In this document: positions 24,253 through 32,923 of the stretch, piece after piece
Layout of the letters: the number at the start of each line of letters is the position of its first letter
How positions within the stretch are numbered: position 1 is the first letter of the stretch
Origin: an uncultured Lachnospiraceae bacterium
Lineage (GTDB): Bacteria > Bacillota > Clostridia > Lachnospirales > Lachnospiraceae
Direction: 5' to 3'
Assembly (NCBI GenBank): GCA_910579685.1
Contig: CAJTVN010000019.1
Span: 1 to 64,000 of the forward strand
Length of the DNA: 64,000 bases
The notes under the pieces: model-generated
Database searches by the model: none
Told to the model about the DNA's origin: nothing
Seen by the model: only the letters and a program-made list of their open reading frames with translations
Program-made: the position numbers and the translations under genes

Positions 24253-24426
24253 TTATTTTCTCAGCGGACACCACTCAGGGCTTGTTTCCGGCAACTCTCC
24301 TACACCCAACTTCCCCATATCGTCAATTCTGTCTTCATGATCACAATAATAAATTTTCTTATCGTAATCATACTTTTTCATAAAACCGCATTCAGCGCAG
24401 TTTTGCGTCTTATTCATCAATCCCAT
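24253..24426 (-). CDS. small zinc-knuckle-like protein
   Basis: A 57-residue protein, too short for most gene callers. Four or five cysteines are arranged as NCAECGF near residue 10, YYCDHED near 28 and EWCPLR at the end, a pattern expected for a zinc ribbon or knuckle. AGGGAGGAATAATACAT before the ATG is a good ribosome binding site and lies on top of the stop codon of the HU gene, so it is the last gene of the CSD/gp10/HU operon. Similar tiny Cys proteins are common on phages and integrative elements of Clostridia; its function is unknown. Confidence 0.6.
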   Translation of the reverse strand: MGLMNKTQNCAECGFMKKYDYDKKIYYCDHEDRIDDMGKLGVGELPETSPEWCPLRK

Positions 24427-24431
24427 ATGTA

Positions 24432-24728
24432 TTATTCCTCCCTCCGCATTTCCTCAATCTTGTCTGCCAAAGTCTCACTTGCATAAAATCTCATCTTCTT
24501 ATGTTCTGGTACGATACAGTTATCGCCGCCCTGTGGATTCCTGCATACTTTCTCTTTATAGGTTTTCATCTCAAACCTTCCCAATCCGGAAAACATTACT
24601 TTCTCATTTTCACTCATACACTCCATAAGGGTTTCGAAAAACAGTTCCACTCCCCTTCCGGCATCTTTCTTCGTAATGCCTCCTGTCTCTGCCATTCTGT
24701 CAATAAATTCTTTTTTCAGTACTGCCAT
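24432..24728 (-). CDS. HU-family DNA-binding protein
   Basis: A 98-residue HU/IHF-type protein. The helical N-terminal dimerisation part contains ITKKDAGRGVELFFETL, followed by the strand region VMFSGLGRFEMKTYKEKVCRN (the usual G-F-G-x-F segment is degenerate to SGLGRFEM) and the DNA-arm equivalent with CRNPQGG. It differs from a housekeeping HU and lies in a four-gene operon with a cold-shock protein and a gp10-like protein, so it probably belongs to a mobile element rather than the core chromosome. AGGAGG lies 10 bases before the ATG. Confidence 0.85.
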   Translation of the reverse strand: MAVLKKEFIDRMAETGGITKKDAGRGVELFFETLMECMSENEKVMFSGLGRFEMKTYKEKVCRNPQGGDNCIVPEHKKMRFYASETLADKIEEMRREE

Positions 24729-24742
24729 CCGTTTTAATCCTC

Positions 24743-25180
24743 CTATCGTCTTACTGATATTCCACGGCTTTTTAAATATTCAATTGCCATTTCTAATAAA
24801 GTCCCGTTGTTTACCGTGTTATCTAGGGTATCATCCCACACATGGGGCTTATGGCTTACCGACAATCCTCCGTGTGTACCTTCATTCGCGAACGTTGCTA
24901 CCCGGAATCCGGTTGCATTTACATAGTTATTCATGCTCTCATAATCAATGTACACGCTTGCCTTTACGCCGCCTTTGTATGGCTTTGCATCCACCTTTAC
25001 CGCCGAATACAGGAAATCTTTTGTCCTCCGATAGCTTGACGGATCATACCCCGAATAATAATCCTGTAAAAAATAGTTCAATGTCTCGTATACTTCCTCT
25101 GCCAGCCTGTCTGTCATCCTGAGTAAAACCGGCTGAATCGCTTGCGCAAGCTCATCCATGTTTTTTATGTGCTTTGCCAT
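24743..25180 (-). CDS. phage HK97 gp10-like protein (head-tail/tail component-like)
   Basis: A 145-residue soluble protein with an N-terminal helix (MDELAQAIQPVLLRMTDRL) followed by a tyrosine-rich segment and a beta-rich part with TFANEGTHGG, broadly resembling gp10-like or minor capsid proteins of Firmicute phages. The assignment is by pattern only. It overlaps the 3' end of the cold-shock gene by 28 bases and has AGGAGG before its ATG. No other virion genes are near, so it is either a remnant or has been reused by an integrative element. Confidence 0.45.
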   Translation of the reverse strand: MAKHIKNMDELAQAIQPVLLRMTDRLAEEVYETLNYFLQDYYSGYDPSSYRRTKDFLYSAVKVDAKPYKGGVKASVYIDYESMNNYVNATGFRVATFANEGTHGGLSVSHKPHVWDDTLDNTVNNGTLLEMAIEYLKSRGISVRR

Positions 25181-25394
25181 GACTTTTCCTCCTCTCCGGT
25201 GCCTCGATCACCGTGATATTCCTTGCGTTGTAATCGCTTCTGTCATTCTGGAATGGCCTGAAGGATACATAATATCCAGGAGCTATATATTCTCCGTCCA
25301 GTCTGGAATGATGGATAAAATACGTGTTGCCGTCCTCTCCCCTGATAAAGCCGAATCCCCTGTCAGTCAGATATCTTGTTACCGTGCCATACAT
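25152..25394 (-). CDS. cold-shock-domain protein
   Basis: An 80-residue protein with a CSD/S1-like fold: GTVTRYLTDRGFGFIRGEDG includes the RNP1-like GFGFI, and YFIHHSRLDG is the RNP2-like segment. A basic, His/Lys-rich tail follows (ERRKSHGKAHKKHG). It is longer and more divergent than CspA (about 66-70 residues). AAAGGAGGGG precedes the ATG. It is the first gene of the four-gene minus-strand operon and may bind RNA or single-stranded DNA. Confidence 0.8.
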   Translation of the reverse strand: MYGTVTRYLTDRGFGFIRGEDGNTYFIHHSRLDGEYIAPGYYVSFRPFQNDRSDYNARNITVIEAPERRKSHGKAHKKHG

Positions 25395-25821
25395 GATTTT
25401 GCCCCTCCTTTATGATTTTGTTTTGGCTATGAAATCCGTGTTTTAAGTTTGCATGGAATTGTTGCCGTGGATTGTGTTCTGGAATGTCCCTGTGACGCTC
25501 TGCGGGGCTCATAGAGACGCTTTGAGAGTGAATGCGCGGAATTTGTCGAATGATATATTTAGACACTAAAATAAGCCCACAACTGATCAAATTATTTGAT
25601 ACGGTTATGGACTTATGCATGTGTCCGAATATTTAATTATCACATCAAGGCTCTCAATTGGTGTAAAACTGGTGTAAAATCTGCGTTTTTTCTTAGTTAC
25701 GCTCTCCAAAAAGCACGTATTTATGCGGTTTTCAGCCCTCTAATTGTTAAACCACACACTTCTTGTCCAAAAAAGTGTCCTTATTTGCAGGGTATGAAAA
25801 CAGGGTCAAAAAGTGCCCATT
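25395..25821. other. 427-base noncoding stretch, probable mobile-element debris
   Basis: There is no reading frame here that I can support. The sequence becomes AT-rich and contains a near-direct repeat, TGGTGTAAAA, twice about 11 bases apart (25658-25680). It probably contains the promoter of the CSD operon at its left edge and the boundary of the mobile remnant, but no attachment site could be identified. Confidence 0.5.
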
Positions 25822-26371
25822 TTAAGCGTTTTTTGTGGAACATGCCATTTTTATAGAAAAATCTTCATATATTCCAGCTGGTACATCTCCACCGAAAAAA
25901 TATTGTTCCATAGTTTCCTTTTCAAATCGATACACTGTAATCATCTCTTTTGCAGGATCAACAATCCAATACTCTCTAACACCTGCCGTTCGATATTTAA
26001 ACAACTTTGTAAAATAATCCACCGGCTTGTTGCAGGAGACACAATCTCAATTATCCAATCTGGCGCTCCATGACAACCTTTGTCATCCAATTTTGAGGAA
26101 TCACAAATAACAGATATATCCGGTTCTACGTAATTTGTATTATCTTCATTCAAAAATACAGCAAACGGAGCCGGAAACACTTCACATTCACCATTGCTAC
26201 TTTGAATATAATTTCCAATTTCTCTGTCAAAAAATGTACCAACCTTTGATGTTTTGTATTACGTGGAGCCATATAATAAATTTTCCCATCAATCAGTTCT
26301 GCCCGTTCTCCATCTGGCAAAGCATAAATATCTTCTATTGTCTAAATATCTTCTTTTCTCAGTGCATCCAT
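25822..26371 (-). pseudogene. Uma2-family (DUF820) PD-(D/E)xK nuclease-like gene, broken
   Basis: Reading the minus strand across frames restores a Uma2-like protein: the start MDALRKEDI is followed by an in-frame TAG, then IYALPDGERAELIDGKI, then after a frameshift FAVFLNEDNTNYVEPDIS and GAPDWIIEIVSPAT, and after a second shift YRTAGVREYWIVDP. These are the conserved Glu, Asp and Glu-x-Trp motifs of the restriction-like fold. One stop and two frameshifts make it nonfunctional. Confidence 0.85.
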
Positions 26372-26613
26372 AATTCATTCACCTCTACTCTTAACACCAT
26401 TATATCCTGCAGGCTTTGGAAATACATCTTCTTGAATCTCTCCGCCGGTTTTTGAAGTCTTTCTTCCCGCTTATCATCCAATATTACCGTCACTTCGCAA
26501 AACCTCATCTAAACAGATCAATTATTTTATTTCTATTGAGAAAACGGAAGCGCTATGATAGAATAGGAAATTGTCAAACGGACAAGTCGAATTTTAATCA
26601 GGGAGTGAAGCAC

Positions 26614-27435
26614 ATGAAAATCAGAAAAAACGCAAAAGCGCATATGGCAGCCGCTATCGTTTTATCAACAACACTTTTCTTTGCAGGCTGCGCAGCCAAT
26701 ACAACCAGAGAAGCAGAACCCGACGTGATTGTGGAAAAAGCCTCAGGCAAGGAAGACCTGGCGACAGAGAATGCTGCAAAAGAGGAAAGCCGGGATACAG
26801 ACATGACAAACGGAAATGATGCGGCGGACAATCAAAAAGCACCTTCTGAAAATACAAACAGATACGATCCTGTTTTGTCGCAATACCGTGACATGGTTCA
26901 AAATGATTTTTATATTGATCTACGGGATTCCGATAATTATGACGGCAGTTTTGGGGAGGATATCGGACTTGAAATCCGCACCCATAAGCAGAATATTTAT
27001 TACGCATTTTATGATATAGACGGAAACGGGACAATGGAACTTATTATTGCAGGCGGAGAAAACAGTGTATCAAATCCCTCTTTTTGCCCATGGAATTATG
27101 ATTTATATGGTTATGACGGAACGAATGCAGTTCATCTTTTCCCGGAAATGGAGTTTGGTTACAGAACCAATTTTTCGCTTTATGAAAACGGTGTGATAGA
27201 AGTATTTTACAGCAGCAGTGCCGCGGAAACCGGTGTTGATTTTTACAGAATAGGCGCAGACGGATTCACTCCCGAACGAATAGATTCTTTTACCGCAATC
27301 AGTCGTTTAGAAGGAGAGGAACCTGTATTTACTTATTCTCAAAACGGAAATGAAATTACGGAAGAAGAATACAATGCCGGCATTCAAGGCTACGAAACTG
27401 CTCTTTCAACATTAGATTGGATACAGATTCAATAA
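26614..27435 (+). CDS. secreted lipoprotein, function unknown
   Basis: A 273-residue lipoprotein with a signal peptide ending in the lipobox LFFAGC (Cys about residue 25), an acidic Asn/Asp-rich linker to about residue 85, and a C-terminal soluble domain with FYDIDGNGTMELIIAGG. That segment looks like an EF-hand/dockerin-like calcium loop or FG-GAP-like turn and occurs in many clostridial lipoproteins of unknown role. AGGGAGTGAAG lies before the ATG at 26614. Nothing in the neighbourhood fixes its job. Confidence 0.75.
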   Translation: MKIRKNAKAHMAAAIVLSTTLFFAGCAANTTREAEPDVIVEKASGKEDLATENAAKEESRDTDMTNGNDAADNQKAPSENTNRYDPVLSQYRDMVQNDFYIDLRDSDNYDGSFGEDIGLEIRTHKQNIYYAFYDIDGNGTMELIIAGGENSVSNPSFCPWNYDLYGYDGTNAVHLFPEMEFGYRTNFSLYENGVIEVFYSSSAAETGVDFYRIGADGFTPERIDSFTAISRLEGEEPVFTYSQNGNEITEEEYNAGIQGYETALSTLDWIQIQ

Positions 27436-27607
27436 CCTTCTCAAAATTTCGTCCATTTGCCAGATTCCAATCACCACGGTTACTTTGGCTCCATGGGTTG
27501 TTGCTGCTTAAATTATCGTCTTTGTGCTTCCTCCCGTTCTTCATTTGCTATTTCCGATTCGAAATCGATCCAGTTTTTTTCTTTCTCTGTCACTCGGACT
27601 ATGCTGA

Positions 27608-29917
27608 TCAGGACATCCTCCTTCTCCTGACCAGATACCACACCATCCACACCCAGAACAGCAGGGAAACAAGCTCTGCGCCTCTCCAATACCAGGGCTC
27701 CTCGAAGCCCGCCTTCACCGTGCCGTCAAAGCCGGAAGAAACCGTGATCCGCAGCCTGTTGTTTTCCCCGCAGGAGACCGGCAGCTCCTGGTTTTCGCTT
27801 CTTGCATGATATCCCTTATACTTGAGAAGGGGCAGATCCACGGTCTGCTCCTGCCCGGATTCATTGCAGATGCGGACCGTGAGGGTTGTCCCGTTCCTGG
27901 CCTCCAGCCGTGCGCTCACAAGTTCCGGATCCGATACTTTCAGATCCGTCTTCAGATTCAGATAATCGGTTCCCTTGGGCAGATATGCCCCGTCATAGAC
28001 CGCCCGCACCGTCAGATCCCGGAAACTGTACTCATATTCAAAGGGTATCATCAAATTATTATACTGGAACAGGTAATCCGCCCCCTGCCAGCAAAACAGC
28101 ACACTGACCAATGCGCCCGCAGCCATTACCTTCTTTCTGTCATAGTGCTTTGCCGCTTTTGATACAAGGGCAATGAACAGCAGCGTGATAAAGACCGATG
28201 CCGCGGCCAGAAAGCGCCAGGCAAATTCAAACTTTTTGAGAACGCCGTACACCACAGGAACATACTCGTCCAGCCACATATAGGGGAACAGATTGGTGGA
28301 CATCCACAGAGAAAGAAACAGCAGAAAAAGCAGGCGGATAAAAAGGCTCCTGTCCCTCTTTTCCATCCGGCGCTCCTGCAGCAGGAAGCATGCGACGGCA
28401 AAAAGGATAAGCGCCGACACAGGCCCTACGGACATGGGCATGTCCTGATACATCCCATATAAATCCGCTTTGACATCCGCAACCGCATTATAGGAGGCGG
28501 AAAACAGTTGGGAGAGGAAAGCCGAGTTATAGGAAAGCGGTTTGTTTCCGTAATAGGTTGTCAGAGTCATGCTCCCGTAGGTGTCCAGAAAGGGGACGAT
28601 GAAAAACAGGCAGGACGCCAGAGAACCGGCTGCCGCCTTACCCAGCTGCGCCAGGCTGCTCTTTCGAAATATTTCCCTGAAAAAGACGGCCAGAAACAGG
28701 ACGGTGAACAGAACCGTCATGAGAGAGCCCAGCACGTGGGATGTGATAATACCGGATGCTCCCAGCGTAAGATAGATCCAGCTCCTTCCCCTCTCCTTCT
28801 CCTCTCCCCTGCAGATCCCCCAAAATCCCAGAATCAGCAGCGGCCAGAAGGCCATCACCGTATAGGCTCCCACGGCTGCCCTGGTATAGAGTGCGACCAG
28901 ACGGTGCAAAGAAGCGGTATAAAGCACAGTTCCAAACAGGCCGGTATACCGGTCCCCGGACATCTTCCGAAAACAGAAAAAAGCGTTTCCAATAGTGAAA
29001 CAATTGATAAAAAGCAGGTAAACCTTATAGGCCGTACCCATGGAAAATCCCAGAAGGTAGAGAACGGCCGGCAGATAAAGCAGCGCATCCCCGTAAAAAA
29101 TTCCCGTTGCATACCCGTAGCCGTTGAACCATTCCGGGTGGATCCGCACAGGGAACACCCCATCCCGAAGCCCCTCCGCAATCGCATAGATGCGATAAAA
29201 GTGAAACCGCAGATCGTAGCCCTTGGGCACGTAATTCATTGTCATGGGCAGCTGCACCACAAATAAAAGGGCGAAAAGGGAAAGGACAATCATCCTGTTT
29301 TCCCACAGCCACGCCTCAACCTCCTGCCTGCGGCAGAGAAAGAGCCAGCATGCCGCATCCAGCAGGCCAAAGAGCAAAAGCAGCACAAGCGCTTCCTTCA
29401 GTGCAGAACGCCCGTTCAGGTACATGAGCGTAATCTGGTCAATCTGGACCGTTTGCGGGCATCCGTCATCCATCACGTTCTCGATCCTCGCCTCCGTGTT
29501 ATCTTTCCCCACATAGACAAAATACTCCGCCGTGGCCGAATGATCCGCCAGCAGCATGGACTCGGAGTGGATCCAGGGATATTGTGCCTCACATACCGCT
29601 TTGCTTCGGCATCCAGTGGAGCTGTGAGAGGCCGTGTTCGTCTCATACTGCACCCTGACCGCATAGACCCCCCGCCGCAAAGAGACAGGCGGGGTGATAA
29701 TTCTCCGGTTTATGCCCTGCTGTGTCCCGTCAATGCCAAAGGCCGTCTTAGAGGCCGAATCGCCTTTTTCATCCTCCCATGCCAAAGACAGCTGATCTGC
29801 AGAATACTCGGTATAATCATTTTCATGGCTCCTGGCCTTTCCTGCGCACACAAAAAAGAGCAGGAGCAGCTCCAGCGCCAGAACACCTGTAAGTATCATT
29901 CCCCTTTTACAATTCAT
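27608..29917 (-). CDS. large membrane protein of the PTPS-related / YfhO-like glycan family
   Basis: A 769-residue protein with a signal/anchor helix, an extracellular beta-rich domain (about residues 30-170), then roughly twelve membrane helices and a C-terminal outer domain. The segment YDLRFHFYRIYAIAEGLR followed by FPVRIHPEWFNGYGYATG and GDALLYLPAVL is the signature of the family annotated as 6-pyruvoyl-tetrahydropterin-synthase-related membrane proteins, which resemble GT-C transferases and YfhO. A role in transferring sugars onto wall polymers is inferred. I chose the third in-frame start (29917) because AGAAGG is 7 bases upstream. It stands alone, convergent with the lipoprotein gene. 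Confidence 0.8.
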   Translation of the reverse strand: MNCKRGMILTGVLALELLLLFFVCAGKARSHENDYTEYSADQLSLAWEDEKGDSASKTAFGIDGTQQGINRRIITPPVSLRRGVYAVRVQYETNTASHSSTGCRSKAVCEAQYPWIHSESMLLADHSATAEYFVYVGKDNTEARIENVMDDGCPQTVQIDQITLMYLNGRSALKEALVLLLLFGLLDAACWLFLCRRQEVEAWLWENRMIVLSLFALLFVVQLPMTMNYVPKGYDLRFHFYRIYAIAEGLRDGVFPVRIHPEWFNGYGYATGIFYGDALLYLPAVLYLLGFSMGTAYKVYLLFINCFTIGNAFFCFRKMSGDRYTGLFGTVLYTASLHRLVALYTRAAVGAYTVMAFWPLLILGFWGICRGEEKERGRSWIYLTLGASGIITSHVLGSLMTVLFTVLFLAVFFREIFRKSSLAQLGKAAAGSLASCLFFIVPFLDTYGSMTLTTYYGNKPLSYNSAFLSQLFSASYNAVADVKADLYGMYQDMPMSVGPVSALILFAVACFLLQERRMEKRDRSLFIRLLFLLFLSLWMSTNLFPYMWLDEYVPVVYGVLKKFEFAWRFLAAASVFITLLFIALVSKAAKHYDRKKVMAAGALVSVLFCWQGADYLFQYNNLMIPFEYEYSFRDLTVRAVYDGAYLPKGTDYLNLKTDLKVSDPELVSARLEARNGTTLTVRICNESGQEQTVDLPLLKYKGYHARSENQELPVSCGENNRLRITVSSGFDGTVKAGFEEPWYWRGAELVSLLFWVWMVWYLVRRRRMS

Positions 29918-30039
29918 TCTCATGCCTTCTTTCAAAATTGTCTATACGAATTGTAACACAGCTTCCGAAAAAGTCACCTTAACAAAGCCTTAATTTTGGG
30001 CAAATTTTACTTATTTTCCTCTCTTTTCCATAATATCGC

Positions 30040-31005
30040 CTATTTACATTCTTTTAACCGGTATTTCCTCGGTGTCAAACCATATCTTTTCTGAAAAATC
30101 CTGTGGAAATAGCTGGTATTGTCATAGCCTGCCGCCGCCGCAATATCCATCACGGGCATTGACGTGTGCTGTAAAAGATAAGCGGCCTGGTTCAGCCGCT
30201 TTTCCTGCAAAAGCTCCGTGAAGTTTCTTCCGGTAATCTTCTTGATTTCCCGGGAAAGCCAGGAAATGTCATAATGAAGAAGTCCCGCAAGCTCACAAAG
30301 CCCTCCCTCCCTGTAGTGCTCCTCCACATAGTCCAGCACGTCAATCATGAGCCTGCGCTGTTTTCCACCGGTTCCCATCTCCATGCGGTCCATATGGTTC
30401 ATAAGCTGTAAAAACAAAAGCCCCATGGTTGCCTGGTTGATGCTCCTTCTGTTGGGCTGCCTGTTCCAGATCGACCAGATCAGGTTTTCCAGAAGATTCT
30501 GAACCGGAAGCACATCCGCAACCTTAAAATGCATGTACCCGGAGGAATCGTTCTCTCCCCTTAAACAATCCACCACAAAGTCGCGCAGAAGATTATTTTC
30601 CTCCCCGATCATTTTCAGGGTATAGTCAAAAAACTCCGGCAGAATAATAAAGTTAACCGCTATATCGTCCTCTCCGGCAGGATAGATTTCCTGTACAGCC
30701 GTCTGGTTCAGAAACAGAAGCTCCCCCTGCATAAGCGCCACGTCATTCCCGTCGATCACATGTCGGGTGGAGCCGGAACACATATAGATCACTTCAATAT
30801 AATTGTGAGTATGTTTCGGGAAATGCACAAATCGAGTGTGGGTGCGCACCTGAATCAGCTTTCCGGCATCCATAAGCTTTCCGGCGTCAACCACATCCCA
30901 CTTTTCAGACATGTAAATTTCCTTGTCGATCTTTGTCCTGCCCGAGAGAATGCGTTCCTCCTCGGGCGTTATCTTTTTCAGCTCTCTTAAAAGCTCCTCT
31001 TTCAT
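30040..31005 (-). CDS. AraC-family transcriptional regulator with cupin sensor domain
   Basis: A 321-residue regulator. The N-terminal half is a cupin-like sensor (FPKHTHNYIEVIYMCSG, GELLFLNQTAV). The last 100 residues contain two helix-turn-helix motifs of the AraC type; the second ends YFHRIFQKRYGLTPRKYR, the family signature. It starts at 31005 after AGGGGTATAAGG. It lies directly downstream of an ABC importer operon, separated by two inverted repeats, and may control it in response to a sugar or small ligand. Confidence 0.92.
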   Translation of the reverse strand: MKEELLRELKKITPEEERILSGRTKIDKEIYMSEKWDVVDAGKLMDAGKLIQVRTHTRFVHFPKHTHNYIEVIYMCSGSTRHVIDGNDVALMQGELLFLNQTAVQEIYPAGEDDIAVNFIILPEFFDYTLKMIGEENNLLRDFVVDCLRGENDSSGYMHFKVADVLPVQNLLENLIWSIWNRQPNRRSINQATMGLLFLQLMNHMDRMEMGTGGKQRRLMIDVLDYVEEHYREGGLCELAGLLHYDISWLSREIKKITGRNFTELLQEKRLNQAAYLLQHTSMPVMDIAAAAGYDNTSYFHRIFQKRYGLTPRKYRLKECK

Positions 31006-31021
31006 CCTTATACCCCTGCAT

Positions 31022-31042
31022 AGCGCAAGCCATGCTTGCGCT
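31022..31042. repeat. inverted repeat upstream of the AraC gene
   Basis: AGCGCAAG and CTTGCGCT form a perfect 8-bp inverted repeat with a 5-base centre, 17 bases before the AraC start codon. It could be an operator or an RNA hairpin controlling translation. Confidence 0.5.
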
Positions 31043-31054
31043 GCTGCCACCAAT

Positions 31055-31086
31055 AAAGAGTTTGGAAGTAAACTTCCAAACTCTTT
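31055..31086 (-). terminator. stem-loop after the ABC importer operon
   Basis: AAAGAGTTTGGAAGT and its complement form a 15-bp perfect stem around only 2 bases, beginning at the stop codon of the ATPase gene. It probably ends or attenuates the importer transcript before the AraC gene. There is no strong U run beyond the stem itself. Confidence 0.65.
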
Positions 31087-31879
31087 ATCCCAGGATCGCC
31101 TTGTCGCTGGCAAACTCCTCGCCGCTTGCCGCCTCAAACTTGTGAAGCAGATCCTCCACGGTAAGGCTTCTCTTTTCCTCACCCCTGATATCCAGTATGA
31201 TCTTCCCGTCCATAAGCATGATCAGCCGGTTCCCATGGGTGATGGCGTCCTTCATGTTGTGAGTGATCATGAGCGTGGTCAGCTTATCCCTGTTCACGAT
31301 ATAATCCGTAGTTTCCAGAACCTTGGCCGCAGTTTTGGGGTCGAGGGCCGCCGTATGCTCATCCAGAAGCAGGAGCTTTGGCTTTTGCATGGTGGCCATC
31401 AAAAGGGTAAGCGCCTGGCGCTGCCCTCCGGATAAGAGCTGCACCTTGGTGGTCATACGGTCCTCCAAGCCCAGCCCCAGGATCTTTAACTGTTCCCGGT
31501 ATTCCTCCCTCTCCTTCTTGGTGATTCCGGCTCTCAGGAAACGTCCGCGCCCCCGGCGCTTTGCAAGGGCCAGATTTTCCTCGATTCCCATGGTTCCCGC
31601 AGTTCCCGTCATGGGATCCTGAAAAACTCTTCCAAGGAATCTGGCTCTCTTGTGTTCGGCAAGCCTGGTCACATCCACCTGATCGATGAGAATCTGCCCC
31701 TCGTCCACCGGCCAAACCCCGGCGATGGCGTTCATCATGGTGGATTTTCCGGCTCCGTTGCCGCCGATTACGGTGACGAAATCCCCTTCCTCAAGGGTGA
31801 GGGAAAAATGATCCAGCGCCAGCTTCTCATTTACCGTACCCGGATTAAAAACCTTAGTCACATTTCTGATCTCAAGCAT
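31085..31879 (-). CDS. ABC importer ATP-binding protein (TrpXYZ-like)
   Basis: A 264-residue ATPase with Walker A GGNGAGKST, signature LLSGGQRQAL, Walker B KLLLLDEHTAALD and a His switch in LMITHNMKDA. The GVFQDP segment and C-terminal length match ATPases that serve the TrpX/TrpY-type transporters of Firmicutes. The ATG at 31879 overlaps the end of the permease gene and follows AAAGGAGG. It powers uptake of the ligand bound by the lipoprotein at 32924-33997; the ligand (aromatic amino acid, purine-like or other) cannot be told. Confidence 0.92.
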   Translation of the reverse strand: MLEIRNVTKVFNPGTVNEKLALDHFSLTLEEGDFVTVIGGNGAGKSTMMNAIAGVWPVDEGQILIDQVDVTRLAEHKRARFLGRVFQDPMTGTAGTMGIEENLALAKRRGRGRFLRAGITKKEREEYREQLKILGLGLEDRMTTKVQLLSGGQRQALTLLMATMQKPKLLLLDEHTAALDPKTAAKVLETTDYIVNRDKLTTLMITHNMKDAITHGNRLIMLMDGKIILDIRGEEKRSLTVEDLLHKFEAASGEEFASDKAILG

Positions 31880-32801
31880 GGCTGCCGCCTCCTTTCTTTG
31901 CCAGTGCACCGGAAAACAGCTTCTTCTTCCAATGTGGTATGGCAAGGAAAAATGCAACCACCAGGGCGGAGAACATCTTAAGATAATCCGGATCCGCTCC
32001 AAGCCAGATCACCACCTGCAGCACAATATAATACACAATAGATCCCAGCGCCACCCCGATCAGCTTAAACCCGAAGTTGTGGAGGATCCTTCCAAACGCC
32101 GCCTCGCCGATAATCACGGCTGCAAGGCCGATCACGATGGCTCCGCGGCCCATATTGACATCGGAAAAGCCCTGGTACTGCGCAAGAAACGCCCCGGACA
32201 GGCCCACAAGGCCATTGGAAATCATAAGCGCAAGCACCTTGGAGAGGTTCGTGTTGATTCCCTGGGCCCTGGACATGTTTTCGTTACAGCCGGTAGCCCG
32301 CAGGGAGCATCCAAGCTCGGTCCCGAAGAACCAGTACAGAACAAGCACCACCAGTATGATGCCGAGAGTAACCACAAAAATAGGATTTCTATAAAAAACA
32401 ACGCCTTTTATGTGACGCAGGGAAACTAAAAGGCTGTATTTGTCGACATTGATCGCCTGATTGGCTTTTCCCATGATCTTCAGATTCACCGAATACAGGG
32501 AGAGCTGTGTCAGAATACCGGAGAGAATCGGCGGTATTCCCATAAAGGTATGAAACAATCCGGTGGCAAGACCGGTCACCATCCCCGCCGCAGTGGCGGC
32601 CAGCATGGAAACAAACACATTGTGCCCCGAGAGCATCATCATAATGCAGACAGTGCCTCCCGTACACAGGGAGCCGTCCACGGTAAGATCCGCAAAATCA
32701 AGGATCCGATAAGTAATATAGACACCGATAGCCATAATCCCCCAGATTAATCCCTGGGCCACGGCGCCCGGCAGAGCGTTCAGCAGATTGAAAACGTTCA
32801 T
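31872..32801 (-). CDS. ABC importer permease (branched-chain-type, TrpY-like)
   Basis: A 309-residue protein with about eight membrane helices of the BPD_transp_2 type. YRILDFADLTVDGSL near the N-terminus and GLAAVIIGEAAFGR near residue 240 are characteristic of TrpY/YtfT-like permeases. GGAGGAAGAAC precedes the start. It is second in the order binding protein, permease, ATPase. Confidence 0.9.
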   Translation of the reverse strand: MNVFNLLNALPGAVAQGLIWGIMAIGVYITYRILDFADLTVDGSLCTGGTVCIMMMLSGHNVFVSMLAATAAGMVTGLATGLFHTFMGIPPILSGILTQLSLYSVNLKIMGKANQAINVDKYSLLVSLRHIKGVVFYRNPIFVVTLGIILVVLVLYWFFGTELGCSLRATGCNENMSRAQGINTNLSKVLALMISNGLVGLSGAFLAQYQGFSDVNMGRGAIVIGLAAVIIGEAAFGRILHNFGFKLIGVALGSIVYYIVLQVVIWLGADPDYLKMFSALVVAFFLAIPHWKKKLFSGALAKKGGGSHA

Positions 32802-32923
32802 GTTCTTCCTCCGAAAACAGTATCTTTCCTGGAACAGTTTCTTTCATGGAAACAGGACAACCGGAGAAGCTTCTCTCCCGCTGCCCTGTCTGTAAGCCGC
32901 AGCTTATGGATCCGGCCGCATGT

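Noticed and set aside
24743..25394. Complete prophage
   Set aside because: Only one gp10-like gene and small DNA-binding proteins are visible; no terminase, portal, capsid, tail or integrase genes occur.
25658..25680. Repeated TGGTGTAAAA as an attachment site
   Set aside because: Two copies 11 bases apart without an integrase or a matching distant copy are not enough.
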